Shown here piece after piece: positions 43,551 through 51,328 of a stretch of 64,000 nt of DNA. Every line of letters begins with the position of its first letter. Within the stretch, counting starts at the first letter, position 1. The notes below the pieces were generated by a model, which ran no database searches, was not told the origin of the DNA, and saw only the letters and a list, made by a program, of their open reading frames with translations. The position numbers were made by a program, and so were the translations under genes. The DNA comes from Sediminivirga luteola. Its GTDB lineage: Bacteria > Actinomycetota > Actinomycetes > Actinomycetales > Brevibacteriaceae. Location of the stretch: NCBI RefSeq assembly GCF_014639315.1, contig NZ_BMFY01000004.1, forward strand, positions 62,001 to 126,000. The letters run 5' to 3'.

Positions 43551-44686
43551 AGAACAGCAGCCCGGTGCCCGGCACTGACCGTTTCCGCACCGTTCTGCGG
43601 CTAGCCGGCGGCATAGGGGTGGTTGTGCTGGCTGTGGGCGCGGGTGTTGCCGCCGGATGGGCCGCTTTCGCGCCACCGCGTGTGGAGATGAACCTCGTCG
43701 ACGCCCCCGTCTACACGGTGATCGAGGACGAGGTCGGCCGCTCGACCACGTATACCGCGACCGCCCAGTGGTCGGGCACCCCCATCGCGGCCGGTGCCGC
43801 CGAAGGCACTGTCACCTCCGTCGATGTCCCCGCCGATGGGTCCGTGGATGCCGGCGACGTGATCTATACAGTCGGGCTCCGGCCCGTGATAGTCGGAGAA
43901 GGCGCCGTCCCGTCCTTCCGTGACCTCTCGGAGGACGACGAGGGCCCGGATGTCGCCCAGCTGCAAGGAGTTCTGGCAGCGGCAGGATACTTTCGCGTCG
44001 CCCCCGACGGGGAGTTCGGACCACTCACCGTGGCCGCGGTGAAAGCCTGGCAGAAAGGTCTCGGAATCGAAGCCGATGGAATCGTCCGGGCAGGCGACAT
44101 CGTTTATGTACCGGCGCTGCCCGCACGCATGACCGTGACCGACGACATCGTCCCCGGTGCCGTTCTCACCCCGGGCGTCGTCACCGCATCCGTGCTGGCA
44201 GAAGCCCCCGAGGTGGAACTCGCCATCGGTGACGGTGCGACACCGCCACCCCTGGACACACCCGTGATCATCGAGGCAGGACCCGGCACCGAGTGGAGGG
44301 GAACCGTCACCGAGTACCGCATGGACCCGGAGCTGGCCCAGCCTGAAGCCGCAATCGTCAAAGGTCCCGATGACACAGCTGTATGCGGCGACACATGTGA
44401 CACGGTGCCCGTCAACGGCGCGTCCTACACCGCACGCGTGCAACTCGTGGAAGCCCGCACGGGTCCCGTCGTGCCGCTCTCGGCGATCGGCACCGGCCCG
44501 GACGGTGGCTCCTTCGTGCTCATGGCCGATGAGTCAGAGCGTGCTGTCGAGGTCCTCGTGGTCGATGGGTCCCGCGCAGTGGTGAACGGCGTGGAGGCAG
44601 GCGACGAGGTGCGCCTGTTCGCCACCGGCCCGGCTACGGAGACCGGTTCGGGCGAACCGGCTGAGACCCCCGCCGATGACGGCTGA
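43547..44686 (+). CDS. MacA/HlyD-like adaptor with peptidoglycan-binding domain
   Basis: The 379-residue protein has one N-terminal membrane helix (LAGGIGVVVLAVGAGVAAGW) and an extracellular part. It contains biotinyl-lipoyl-like segments (GTVTSVDVPADGSVDAGDVI), a PG_binding_1 domain (about 130-190: GPDVAQLQGVLAAAGYFRVA and GEFGPLTVAAVKAWQKGLGI), and a late barrel ending VPLSAIGTGPDGGSFVLM. Such adaptors pair with MacB-type ABC transporters in actinobacteria. The stop overlaps the ATPase gene by 11 bases. Confidence 0.85.
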   Translation: MKNSSPVPGTDRFRTVLRLAGGIGVVVLAVGAGVAAGWAAFAPPRVEMNLVDAPVYTVIEDEVGRSTTYTATAQWSGTPIAAGAAEGTVTSVDVPADGSVDAGDVIYTVGLRPVIVGEGAVPSFRDLSEDDEGPDVAQLQGVLAAAGYFRVAPDGEFGPLTVAAVKAWQKGLGIEADGIVRAGDIVYVPALPARMTVTDDIVPGAVLTPGVVTASVLAEAPEVELAIGDGATPPPLDTPVIIEAGPGTEWRGTVTEYRMDPELAQPEAAIVKGPDDTAVCGDTCDTVPVNGASYTARVQLVEARTGPVVPLSAIGTGPDGGSFVLMADESERAVEVLVVDGSRAVVNGVEAGDEVRLFATGPATETGSGEPAETPADDG

Positions 44687-45380
44687 TCCCGCGGGAGCCG
44701 GTCTGCTGGCAGAATCGCTCACCTTCTCCTACCGACGTGGCGCGGACGTGGTCCTGGACGCTATCACCCATGCCTTCCCGTCCGGTGGGCTCACCGTGGT
44801 GACCGGGCCTTCAGGAATCGGGAAGTCGACCCTCCTCTACGTTCTCGCCCAGCTATTGCGGCCGGTGTCCGGCAAGGTGCTGTGGAACGGGACCGACCTC
44901 ACTGCTCGTTCCGACCGGGACCGGTCGAGATGGCGGGCTTCCACGGCATCCTTCGTGTTCCAGGACGCCATGCTGGACTTGTCCCGGACGGTGCTGGACA
45001 ACGTATGCGAAGGCGCCGTGTATGCGGGCCTTCCCCGCGCCGAGGCACGTGAGCGGGGTATGGATCTGCTGGCTCGTTTCGGTGTGGACCACCGCGCCAG
45101 GCACCGGCCCGGCGAGATATCCGGGGGTCAGGCGCAACGCGTGGGCCTGTGCCGTGCACTCCTCACGGAACCGCGTGTGGTCTTCGGCGATGAACCCACC
45201 GGCAATCTGGATCATGATTCCCGCGACCTCGTCTGGGAGGCCCTCATGGACCATGCCGCCGCAGGTGCCGCGGTCGTCGTCGCCACCCACGACGAGACGC
45301 TGGCAGCGGCCGCGGATCATCGTCTGGTACTCAATCCGGCGACCGCCGCGGTACCGCGCGGCAAAGAGGACGCGCCATGA
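44676..45380 (+). CDS. ABC transporter ATP-binding protein (LolD/MacB type)
   Basis: The 234-residue ATPase has Walker A GPSGIGKST (44-52), the SGGQ signature (149-152, ISGGQAQRVGLCRALL), Walker B VVFGDEPTGNLD (168-179) and the switch His in VVVATHDE. The DEPTGNLD form is typical of the LolD/MacB/FtsE class that works with FtsX-type permeases. It overlaps both neighbours. Confidence 0.93.
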   Translation: MTADPAGAGLLAESLTFSYRRGADVVLDAITHAFPSGGLTVVTGPSGIGKSTLLYVLAQLLRPVSGKVLWNGTDLTARSDRDRSRWRASTASFVFQDAMLDLSRTVLDNVCEGAVYAGLPRAEARERGMDLLARFGVDHRARHRPGEISGGQAQRVGLCRALLTEPRVVFGDEPTGNLDHDSRDLVWEALMDHAAAGAAVVVATHDETLAAAADHRLVLNPATAAVPRGKEDAP

Positions 45381-46474
45381 AGGCGTTGTTCGCCGAGGCG
45401 CTGCGGAGCACCCTGGCCCGTCCTGTGAGCACCGGCATCTGCGGCCTCGTCGTGGCTGCCGTATGCCTGTTGTCGTTCCTCGTCATGGGCAGGACTGCGG
45501 CCACGGAAGCACAGATCGCCCGGACATTCGACTCTGCCGGGACCCGATCCCTCGTCGTCACGGACCAGACCGGGAACGCCGCGATCGCGGATTCTGCCGT
45601 TGCGGTGATCGGTGCGCTGGAGGGTGTGGACAACGTATTCGGAGTAGGACCGGCAGTGACAGTCTGGAATCCGGTAACAGGCCCGGTGACTGGGCAGGTG
45701 ACGAGTTCCCGGCCTCTGATCGGCGGGCTCCCGGAATCCGCGGTCATCACGTCAGGTCGGGCACCCGAGCGTCCGTCCGAGGCCGTCATCGGGCACGAAC
45801 ACCTGGCGGACCTGTCGATGGACGTACCCTCGGGCACTGTGATCGGCGAGGGGACGAGCCTGGCGATCGTGGGGACGTTCTCCGCCGAGGGACCCTTGTC
45901 GGAGCTGGAGTCCACGGTGCTCCATATCCCCGCGGAGGGTGCGGTCGCGCCACTTCGGTACCTCTACGTGGAAACAGCCGAAGACGTGGATGTTCTGGCC
46001 TTGGCTGACACCGTCGAAGCAGCCGTGCCGGCCGCCGTCCCAGCGGACCTCGATGTGAGCGTTCCAGCGGCAGCGATCACCCTGCGGGACACCGTCACCG
46101 GTTCGCTGGGTGCGTCGTCCCGCCATCTCATGATGCTGATTCTTGGCGGCGGCACCATCCTCGTGGCCCTCACGATGATCGCTGCGGTCTCGGCCAGGCG
46201 GCGTGACTTCGGGCGACTGCGCGCACTGGGTGCCACGCGGTTGAACATCCTCGCCCACGTGCTGGTGCAGGCGCTGGTGGCGGGCGTCACGGGTCTGGTT
46301 GCCGGTGGAGCCGCGGGACTGATGCTTGCCTGGATGCTCTCTGGCGGCCTGCCGTCCCTGCGGTTCGCCCTGGGATTATCGGGGCTGATCCTTTACTCCG
46401 CGATCCTCGGTGCCCTGCCACCGGGGATCCTCGCGGCACTACGCGACCCGGTCCGGATCCTCCGGGTTCCCTGA
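45377..46474 (+). CDS. FtsX-like ABC transporter permease (MacB type)
   Basis: The 365-residue permease has the MacB layout: one helix near the N-terminus (TGICGLVVAAVCLLSFLV), a large extracellular domain, and three C-terminal helices (LMMLILGGGTILVALTMIAA, VLVQALVAGVTGLVAGGAAG, LSGLILYSAILGALPPGILA). The RRRDFGRLRALGATR motif after the second helix is the FtsX coupling signature. It would drive mechanotransmission or export of a substrate, possibly the cluster's peptide or an attacking antimicrobial. It converges on the response regulator gene. Confidence 0.9.
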   Translation: MKALFAEALRSTLARPVSTGICGLVVAAVCLLSFLVMGRTAATEAQIARTFDSAGTRSLVVTDQTGNAAIADSAVAVIGALEGVDNVFGVGPAVTVWNPVTGPVTGQVTSSRPLIGGLPESAVITSGRAPERPSEAVIGHEHLADLSMDVPSGTVIGEGTSLAIVGTFSAEGPLSELESTVLHIPAEGAVAPLRYLYVETAEDVDVLALADTVEAAVPAAVPADLDVSVPAAAITLRDTVTGSLGASSRHLMMLILGGGTILVALTMIAAVSARRRDFGRLRALGATRLNILAHVLVQALVAGVTGLVAGGAAGLMLAWMLSGGLPSLRFALGLSGLILYSAILGALPPGILAALRDPVRILRVP

Positions 46475-46485
46475 GGCGGGAAAAG

Positions 46486-47145
46486 TCAGCGGACGATATC
46501 CACCAAGCCGAGGCGGGCGGCGTGGATCAGCACCTGGACCCGGTCCCGCACCTGCCACTTGGCCATGATCTTGCCCAGATTGGCCTTCACGGTGGCCTCC
46601 GCCAGGCCCAGGTCGGCGCCGATCTCCGCGTTCGACTTCCCTTGAGCGAGCAGGTCGACGATGGCCTGCTCACGGTCGTTGAGCCGCTCGTGCGCGGCCA
46701 CTCGCGTCATCACGCGCTTCCGCGAAGTAGCGCGGACCGCTTCGATGAGGTCCCGTGCCACCCCGCGGGAGAACGCCCCGGCACCGGCGTGGATGTCACG
46801 GACCCCGTCGACGAACTCCTCGGGCTCGGCGTCCTTGACCAGGTAGCCGGATGCACCGGCCCGCAGGGCCGGCACCAGGTACTGCTCCGATGAGAAGGTC
46901 GTTACCGCGAGCACGCGGGTCTCCGGGAACTCTTCGGTGATCTGGCGCGTCGCCTCCACGCCGTCCATCACCGGCATCTGCATGTCCATGAGTACGACAT
47001 CGGGCCGCAGAGTGCGCACCTGGGTGAGTGCCACGGCGCCGTCGCCGGCCTCCCCCACGACCGTCATGTCGTCGGCCCGGTCGACGAAGATGCGCATCGC
47101 CTCACGCATGAGCGGCTGATCGTCCGCCACCAGCACTTTGATCAT
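46486..47145 (-). CDS. NarL/LuxR-family response regulator
   Basis: The 219-residue regulator has a receiver domain (VLVADDQPLMREAMRIF, phospho-acceptor Asp54 in VVLMDMQMPVMDG, Lys in GYLVKDAEPEEF) and a C-terminal LuxR HTH (LNDREQAIVDLLAQGKSNAE, then IGADLGLAEATVKANLGKIM). TAGGAT lies six bases before the ATG, so the mRNA is probably leaderless. Operator-like site 3 begins about 30 bases upstream and would overlap its -35 region. It is divergent from the peptide and kinase genes. Confidence 0.95.
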   Translation of the reverse strand: MIKVLVADDQPLMREAMRIFVDRADDMTVVGEAGDGAVALTQVRTLRPDVVLMDMQMPVMDGVEATRQITEEFPETRVLAVTTFSSEQYLVPALRAGASGYLVKDAEPEEFVDGVRDIHAGAGAFSRGVARDLIEAVRATSRKRVMTRVAAHERLNDREQAIVDLLAQGKSNAEIGADLGLAEATVKANLGKIMAKWQVRDRVQVLIHAARLGLVDIVR

Positions 47146-47175
47146 GCTCGCATCCTATGCAGGGCCGCTTGCGAA

Positions 47176-47219
47176 GTCGTATCCAAAGGTCTATCGAAGC
47201 GTAGACCTTCGTCGATGCA
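47176..47219. promoter_or_regulatory. Operator-like inverted repeat, site 3
   Basis: AAGGTCTA (47186-47193) and TAGACCTT (47202-47209) are a perfect 8-bp inverted repeat. In register with sites 1 and 2 (14-base spacer), the right arm reads ACCTTCGTCGATGCA. It sits between the divergent regulator gene and the small peptide gene and could control both. Confidence 0.75.
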
Positions 47220-47298
47220 TTGTCGCGTCCTGAGCCGCACCGTCGTCTTCGGAGCACGCATTCGCGCGCCCCGTACAGACGATCAAGGAGGGCTTCTC

Positions 47299-47508
47299 AT
47301 GGCTCGCACGTTCGCAGGAAAACGTCGTAGTCGATTGCGCGCGGCTGTAGCACTGGGGGCGGTCGCTCTCACCGTCGGCCTAGCCAACAGTGCGGCGCCT
47401 TCTGTCGCCCACTCTGCAGCAGCGCCGGGCACCGCCGGCGTGGCGCAGAGTTCCCAAGAACTCGTGGTTCCCTTAAGCCTCTGGTGCAGAGTGACCCGGC
47501 TCTGCTGA
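47299..47508 (+). CDS. Small secreted peptide precursor (candidate pheromone or bacteriocin)
   Basis: The 69-residue product starts at an ATG after AAGGAGG. It has a basic n-region (MARTFAGKRRSRLR), a hydrophobic core (AAVALGAVALTVGLA) and a signal-cleavage zone near VAHSAAA. The mature peptide would be about 28 residues (APGTAGVAQSSQELVVPLS, then LWCRVTRLC), ending with Cys63-x5-Cys69, so a C-terminal disulfide ring is possible. It directly precedes the sensor kinase gene on the same strand, as signal-peptide genes often do. No known family is recognised. Confidence 0.8.
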   Translation: MARTFAGKRRSRLRAAVALGAVALTVGLANSAAPSVAHSAAAPGTAGVAQSSQELVVPLSLWCRVTRLC

Positions 47509-47569
47509 CCCTCACCCCGGCATCGTTTCAGGCGCACCACCGTCGCTCGTTGGAGCAATAATTGCTGGC

Positions 47570-48733
47570 ATGACACTCGTCAACCGCAGAGCGCCCGTCC
47601 CGAGGTTTTTCTCCACCACTTCGTTCTCCACTCGGGGCCGGGTGCTCTTCGGAAGCGTCGCCGGGTTCGCGTTCGTAGTCGAGCTAACGGCGACGCTGCT
47701 GAGAATCGACGGGAGCTCTTTCCTGGGCGTGATCGAGACTGCGGTGATCGCAGCGACTCTCATCGTGACAGCGTGGCAGCCAAGCATGGGCGGCATGCTG
47801 GTAATGCTCGCTGCTTTCTCGGCGTTCTGGTGGACAGATGCTGACGTGTTCAACCTCGCGATAGCTCCGGCTGCCGCGCTCGTCGCGCGTGCAAGTCGCC
47901 TACCCCTGGCCGTGCTGTTCGGAGCAACGGTGGTCGCATGGGCAACAGTCTTGTCCAACACTCAACAACATATGTGGTTCGACGGCGTAGGGGCAGCGAC
48001 TTTGGCCGCGATCGGTGCGGCAGTGGGGGTCGCCTTCCGCATTGCCGCAGCCCGAACCGAGAAACTGCATGACCAGATCGCTGAGCACCAGCAAGAGCGC
48101 CAACGTGCGGTCACCTTCGAGCGCAAGCAGATTGCGCGCGAGCTGCACGACGTCGTCGCCCACGGCCTGACCGTGATCGCCATGCAGGCGCGGGTCCTCG
48201 ACACCGCGCAAGCCCCCGCCGCGCGGGAACGCGCCCAGCTGGCCATCGGGGATGCGTCGCGCCAGGCCCTCGCCGACCTGCGCCGCATGCTCGTGACCCT
48301 GCGGGACGATATGCCGGAAGCCAGCATGGAGCCAGATGAAGCATCGGGCACCCTGGCGCAGCGTATCGACGACTTCGCGCATCGCCTGGAAACAGCTGGG
48401 GCACACGTGGACACGGCGGTCACCGACGGGATAGACCTGCCTCGCTCGAAGGAACTGACGGCGATCCGGGTGGCGCAAGAGGCGACGACGAACATCCTCA
48501 AGCACGCACCCGGCTGCCAGCACGTCACGTTCGAGGTCGCCCATGCTGACGAGGGTGTGGAGATCGTCATCACGAACTCCGCTCCCCCGCCGAACACCGA
48601 ACTGCCGCCGGCATCTGGATTCGGCCTCGTCGGGCTGCGTGAACGGCTCGATCTGTTCAGCGGCACCCTTGAAGCAGGCCCGCACGAGGACGGCTGGCGG
48701 GTGCGGGCCTGGCTGCCCGGAGACGAACGGTGA
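47570..48733 (+). CDS. Sensor histidine kinase (HisKA_3, NarX-type)
   Basis: The 387-residue kinase has about five N-terminal membrane helices without a large extracellular domain. A HisKA_3 motif follows (ERKQIARELHDVVAHGLTVI, phospho-His193), then an HATPase_c domain (AIRVAQEATTNILKHAPG, SGFGLVGLRERLDLFSG). The lack of an extracellular sensor loop fits kinases that sense peptides or membrane stress through their helices. It should phosphorylate the divergent regulator at 46486. It follows the peptide gene by 61 bases. Confidence 0.93.
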   Translation: MTLVNRRAPVPRFFSTTSFSTRGRVLFGSVAGFAFVVELTATLLRIDGSSFLGVIETAVIAATLIVTAWQPSMGGMLVMLAAFSAFWWTDADVFNLAIAPAAALVARASRLPLAVLFGATVVAWATVLSNTQQHMWFDGVGAATLAAIGAAVGVAFRIAAARTEKLHDQIAEHQQERQRAVTFERKQIARELHDVVAHGLTVIAMQARVLDTAQAPAARERAQLAIGDASRQALADLRRMLVTLRDDMPEASMEPDEASGTLAQRIDDFAHRLETAGAHVDTAVTDGIDLPRSKELTAIRVAQEATTNILKHAPGCQHVTFEVAHADEGVEIVITNSAPPPNTELPPASGFGLVGLRERLDLFSGTLEAGPHEDGWRVRAWLPGDER

Positions 48734-48842
48734 GGTGGACGAGCGCGCGGTCTCGGTAACACTTCCCTCGGTGCACGGCGAACGTTCCGGACGGTGCTCG
48801 GATTGATAGAGGACCGCGACAGGGGATGAAACCACAAGACCA
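48734..48842. other. Spacer between kinase and site 4
   Basis: About 110 bases with no supportable gene. Confidence 0.3.
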
Positions 48843-48887
48843 CGTATCGACCAAAGTCTCGAGGATCAGCCGACTTTCGTCGATGCG
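48843..48887. promoter_or_regulatory. Operator-like inverted repeat, site 4
   Basis: CGTATCGACCAAAGT (48843-48857) is the reverse complement, at 13 of 15 positions, of ACTTTCGTCGATGCG (48873-48887), with a 15-base spacer. It lies about 60 bases upstream of the first small membrane-protein gene. Confidence 0.78.
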
Positions 48888-48947
48888 TTAGCGGGACAGA
48901 GCGTGCCAGTGTGAGCCAGGACGTATGCCCTCAGGAACAGAAGGACT

Positions 48948-49106
48948 ATGCATTCAGCATCTGCGATCCTGTGCTCGGTCGTGATCGGAGTCGCGCTCCT
49001 GTGCATCTCGCTCGTCTCAGGATTGACAGTCGCGGAGTCGACCGCGAACGCGGCTCTCGGACTGCTGGCAAGCCTGCTCGCCTTCTCATTCCTGCGCGAC
49101 CGGTAA
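48948..49106 (+). CDS. 52-residue membrane peptide
   Basis: A short gene with start ATG after AGAAGGA encodes MHSASAILCSVVIGVALLCI..., ending LLAFSFLRDR. Two hydrophobic segments fill most of its length. It lies downstream of operator-like site 4 and 36 bases before another small membrane-protein gene. It may be an immunity or accessory component of the peptide system. No family is recognised. Confidence 0.6.
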   Translation: MHSASAILCSVVIGVALLCISLVSGLTVAESTANAALGLLASLLAFSFLRDR

Positions 49107-49142
49107 CCGCACATGCCCAGGACGGTTGAAGGAGCCTTTTCG

Positions 49143-49367
49143 ATGAACAACGACGGCAGACTGGCGATGACCCTCTCGGTGCTCTTCGCCGTATCGCTTG
49201 CCACGTTCGTCCTCACCGGCACGATCTCCGGGTACGAACGCGACGAGAACATCTACGGCAGCGCGGTTCAGACGATCTTCCCCGTGGCGGGCCTCGCAGC
49301 ACTGGTGTCCGGGGTCGCCGCTGTCACGTTCGGCATTCGCGCACTATGGTCCCCGCAGGACCGATAA
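49143..49367 (+). CDS. 74-residue membrane protein
   Basis: The ATG follows GAAGGAG. The protein has two helices (LAMTLSVLFAVSLATFVLTG and FPVAGLAALVSGVAAVTFGI) separated by a polar loop with YERDENIYG. It is probably co-transcribed with the 52-residue membrane peptide gene upstream under site 4. Function is unknown. Its place beside a peptide/kinase locus suggests self-protection or signal handling. Confidence 0.68.
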   Translation: MNNDGRLAMTLSVLFAVSLATFVLTGTISGYERDENIYGSAVQTIFPVAGLAALVSGVAAVTFGIRALWSPQDR

Positions 49368-49435
49368 GCCGGCTGCGACCGTTACGGGCGGGCGCGGCCC
49401 TGCTGCACGCAGCCCGAAGAAGCCTCCCGCGCCGC
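49368..49435. other. Spacer, no gene seen
   Basis: Short gap between the small membrane protein and the converging toxin remnant. Confidence 0.3.
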
Positions 49436-49720
49436 TCACTGCGTCTGCTTTGGGTGCGATGTGTGCACCTGTTCCAGGTAGACCACGTTCCCGTTCACAT
49501 AGAACCAGATTCGCGCATCGCCTTTGAGCGTGGGTTTATGCTGCCACCGCTCATGCTCGCGGCCCGAGCGCAGCACCGTCCCTCATGCCCCTTTGAGCCG
49601 GTAGTTCGTCGGCGTCGTTTCCAAGGGCGTCCTGGTCAGGAAATCCCAGCTGTCGGCAAGAGGACCGCGAATCGTGGCAACAAGATCTCTCCAACCCCTT
49701 CTGGCCCCGGGCCGTGACCC
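49436..49720 (-). pseudogene. RelE-like toxin gene broken by a nonsense codon
   Basis: The minus strand reads GWRDLVATIRGPLADSWDFL, TRTPLETTPTNYRLKGA, then TGA (49583-49585), then GTVLRSGREHERWQHKPTLK and GDARIWFYVNGNVVYLEQVH before its natural stop. The C-terminal RIWFYV...VYLEQVHTSHPKQT pattern is that of small RelE/Gp49-like toxin or toxin-like proteins. The in-frame TGA and the lack of a clear start make it a pseudogene. Confidence 0.72.
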
Positions 49721-49752
49721 ACACCTGAACGCCCCCTGTGCGCCCCGTCACA

Positions 49753-49771
49753 CGATCCTGTACTAGGATCG
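49753..49771. promoter_or_regulatory. Palindrome at the opp operon promoter
   Basis: CGATCCT-GTACT-AGGATCG is a perfect 7-bp inverted repeat. Its right half contains TAGGAT, eight bases before the binding-protein ATG, so a bound repressor would block the likely -10 element. Confidence 0.65.
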
Positions 49772-49777
49772 GGCGCA

Positions 49778-51328
49778 ATGCGAAAGCACCGGCAACGCAG
49801 GAACCGTCTCGCCAGGACGCTCGTCGCGGCGGCCTCGGCGGTTTCGCTGAGCCTGCTCGCCGGCTGCGTGGGCGAGGGCGTGGACCTCGGCCCCGCCTCC
49901 TCCGACCGGCTAGTGCGGGCCGCCATCGGCGGCGCGCCGGATCAGCTCGACCCGCATCAGACCTCCTCGTACTTCTCCTTCCAGGTGCTGGAGAACGTCT
50001 ACGACACCCTCGTCGAACCCGATGAGAACCTTCAGATGCAGCCCGCGCTCGCCGAATCCTGGGACATCAGCGAGGACCAGCTGACCTGGACGTTCCACCT
50101 GCGCGAGGGCGTCACCTTTCACGACGGCAGCGACTTCACCGCCGAGGACGTCGTCTACTCCTACACCCGCATCATCGACGAGGAACTCGCCAACGCCTGG
50201 CGCCTGGCCACCGTCGAGGAGGTCACCGCCACGGGTGAGTACACCGTCGAGATCGGCGTCAGCCAGCCCACCCCGAACCTGCTGACCGCCATCGGCGGCT
50301 TCAAGGGCATGGCCATCGTCAGTGAGGACAACGCCGAAAGCGGTGACATCGCCCAGCATCCCATCGGCACCGGCCCCTTCAGCTTCCGCGACTCCCGCGA
50401 CGGGGACTACATCTGGCTGGAATCCAATCCGGACTACTGGGGCGGCGCACCGGCCGTGGACGGCGTGCAGTTCAGCTACATCTCCGAGCCCACCACCGCC
50501 ATCGCAGCGCTGCGCTCCGGAGAGGTGGACTGGACCGACTCGGTGCCGCCGCAACAGGTCGAAGCGCTCTCCCGCGACCAGGCCATCGCCCTCGACACCC
50601 TGGTGAGCACCGACTACTGGTACCTGGCGATGAACCAGGACCGCGAACCCTGGAGCGACGAACGCGTCCGCCAGGCGGTCGCCTACGCCGTGGACCGAGA
50701 CTCGATCGCCCAGGTGGTCGGCTACGGCACCGCGGTGGTCAATCAGCTCGCCATCCCGGAGACCAGCCCCTGGTACGCGGCCTACGACCGGTACTCCCTC
50801 GACCCCGGCCAGGCGCAAGAACTCATGGACGAGGCCGGCGTCAGCGAGGCCAGCATGGACCTGATGGTCTCCACCGACTACCCGGAGACCGTCACCGCCG
50901 CACAGGTCATCGCGGACAACCTCGCCGCGATCGGCATCGACGTGTCCATCCGCACCCTGGACATGGCCACCTGGCTGGACGACCAGGACCAGGGCGAATT
51001 CGACGCGCTCATCATGGGCTGGCTGGGGAACCTCGACCCGGACGACTACTACTACGCCCAGCACCACAGCGAAGGCCCCTCCAACGCGCAGGGCTACGCC
51101 AACCCGGACGTCGACGAGCTGCTGGACGCCGGCCGGCAGGAACTCGACGAGGACCGTCGCCGGGAGCTCTACGCCGAGGCCGCCACCCTCATCGCCGACG
51201 ATGTCAGCTACCTCTACCTCTACAACCCCTCCGTCATCCAGGCGCACGCCCAGCGGCTGACCGGTTACGAGATGCGCTCGGACCGTGCCGTGCGCTTCCG
51301 CGACGTGAACCTGGAGGAGGACGCATGA
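49778..51328 (+). CDS. Peptide ABC transporter substrate-binding lipoprotein (OppA/DppA family)
   Basis: The 516-residue lipoprotein has a basic start and lipobox LSLLAGC (Cys about 29). It carries the SBP_bac_5 pattern: VRAAIGGAPDQLDPHQTSSY, LAESWDISEDQLTWTFHLRE, GVTFHDGSDFTAEDVVYSYT, PIGTGPFSF, VRQAVAYAVDRDSIAQVVGY and a C-terminal LYLYNPSVIQA segment. It captures peptides or related solutes outside the membrane for the permease genes that follow, overlapping the first by four bases. Confidence 0.93.
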   Translation: MRKHRQRRNRLARTLVAAASAVSLSLLAGCVGEGVDLGPASSDRLVRAAIGGAPDQLDPHQTSSYFSFQVLENVYDTLVEPDENLQMQPALAESWDISEDQLTWTFHLREGVTFHDGSDFTAEDVVYSYTRIIDEELANAWRLATVEEVTATGEYTVEIGVSQPTPNLLTAIGGFKGMAIVSEDNAESGDIAQHPIGTGPFSFRDSRDGDYIWLESNPDYWGGAPAVDGVQFSYISEPTTAIAALRSGEVDWTDSVPPQQVEALSRDQAIALDTLVSTDYWYLAMNQDREPWSDERVRQAVAYAVDRDSIAQVVGYGTAVVNQLAIPETSPWYAAYDRYSLDPGQAQELMDEAGVSEASMDLMVSTDYPETVTAAQVIADNLAAIGIDVSIRTLDMATWLDDQDQGEFDALIMGWLGNLDPDDYYYAQHHSEGPSNAQGYANPDVDELLDAGRQELDEDRRRELYAEAATLIADDVSYLYLYNPSVIQAHAQRLTGYEMRSDRAVRFRDVNLEEDA

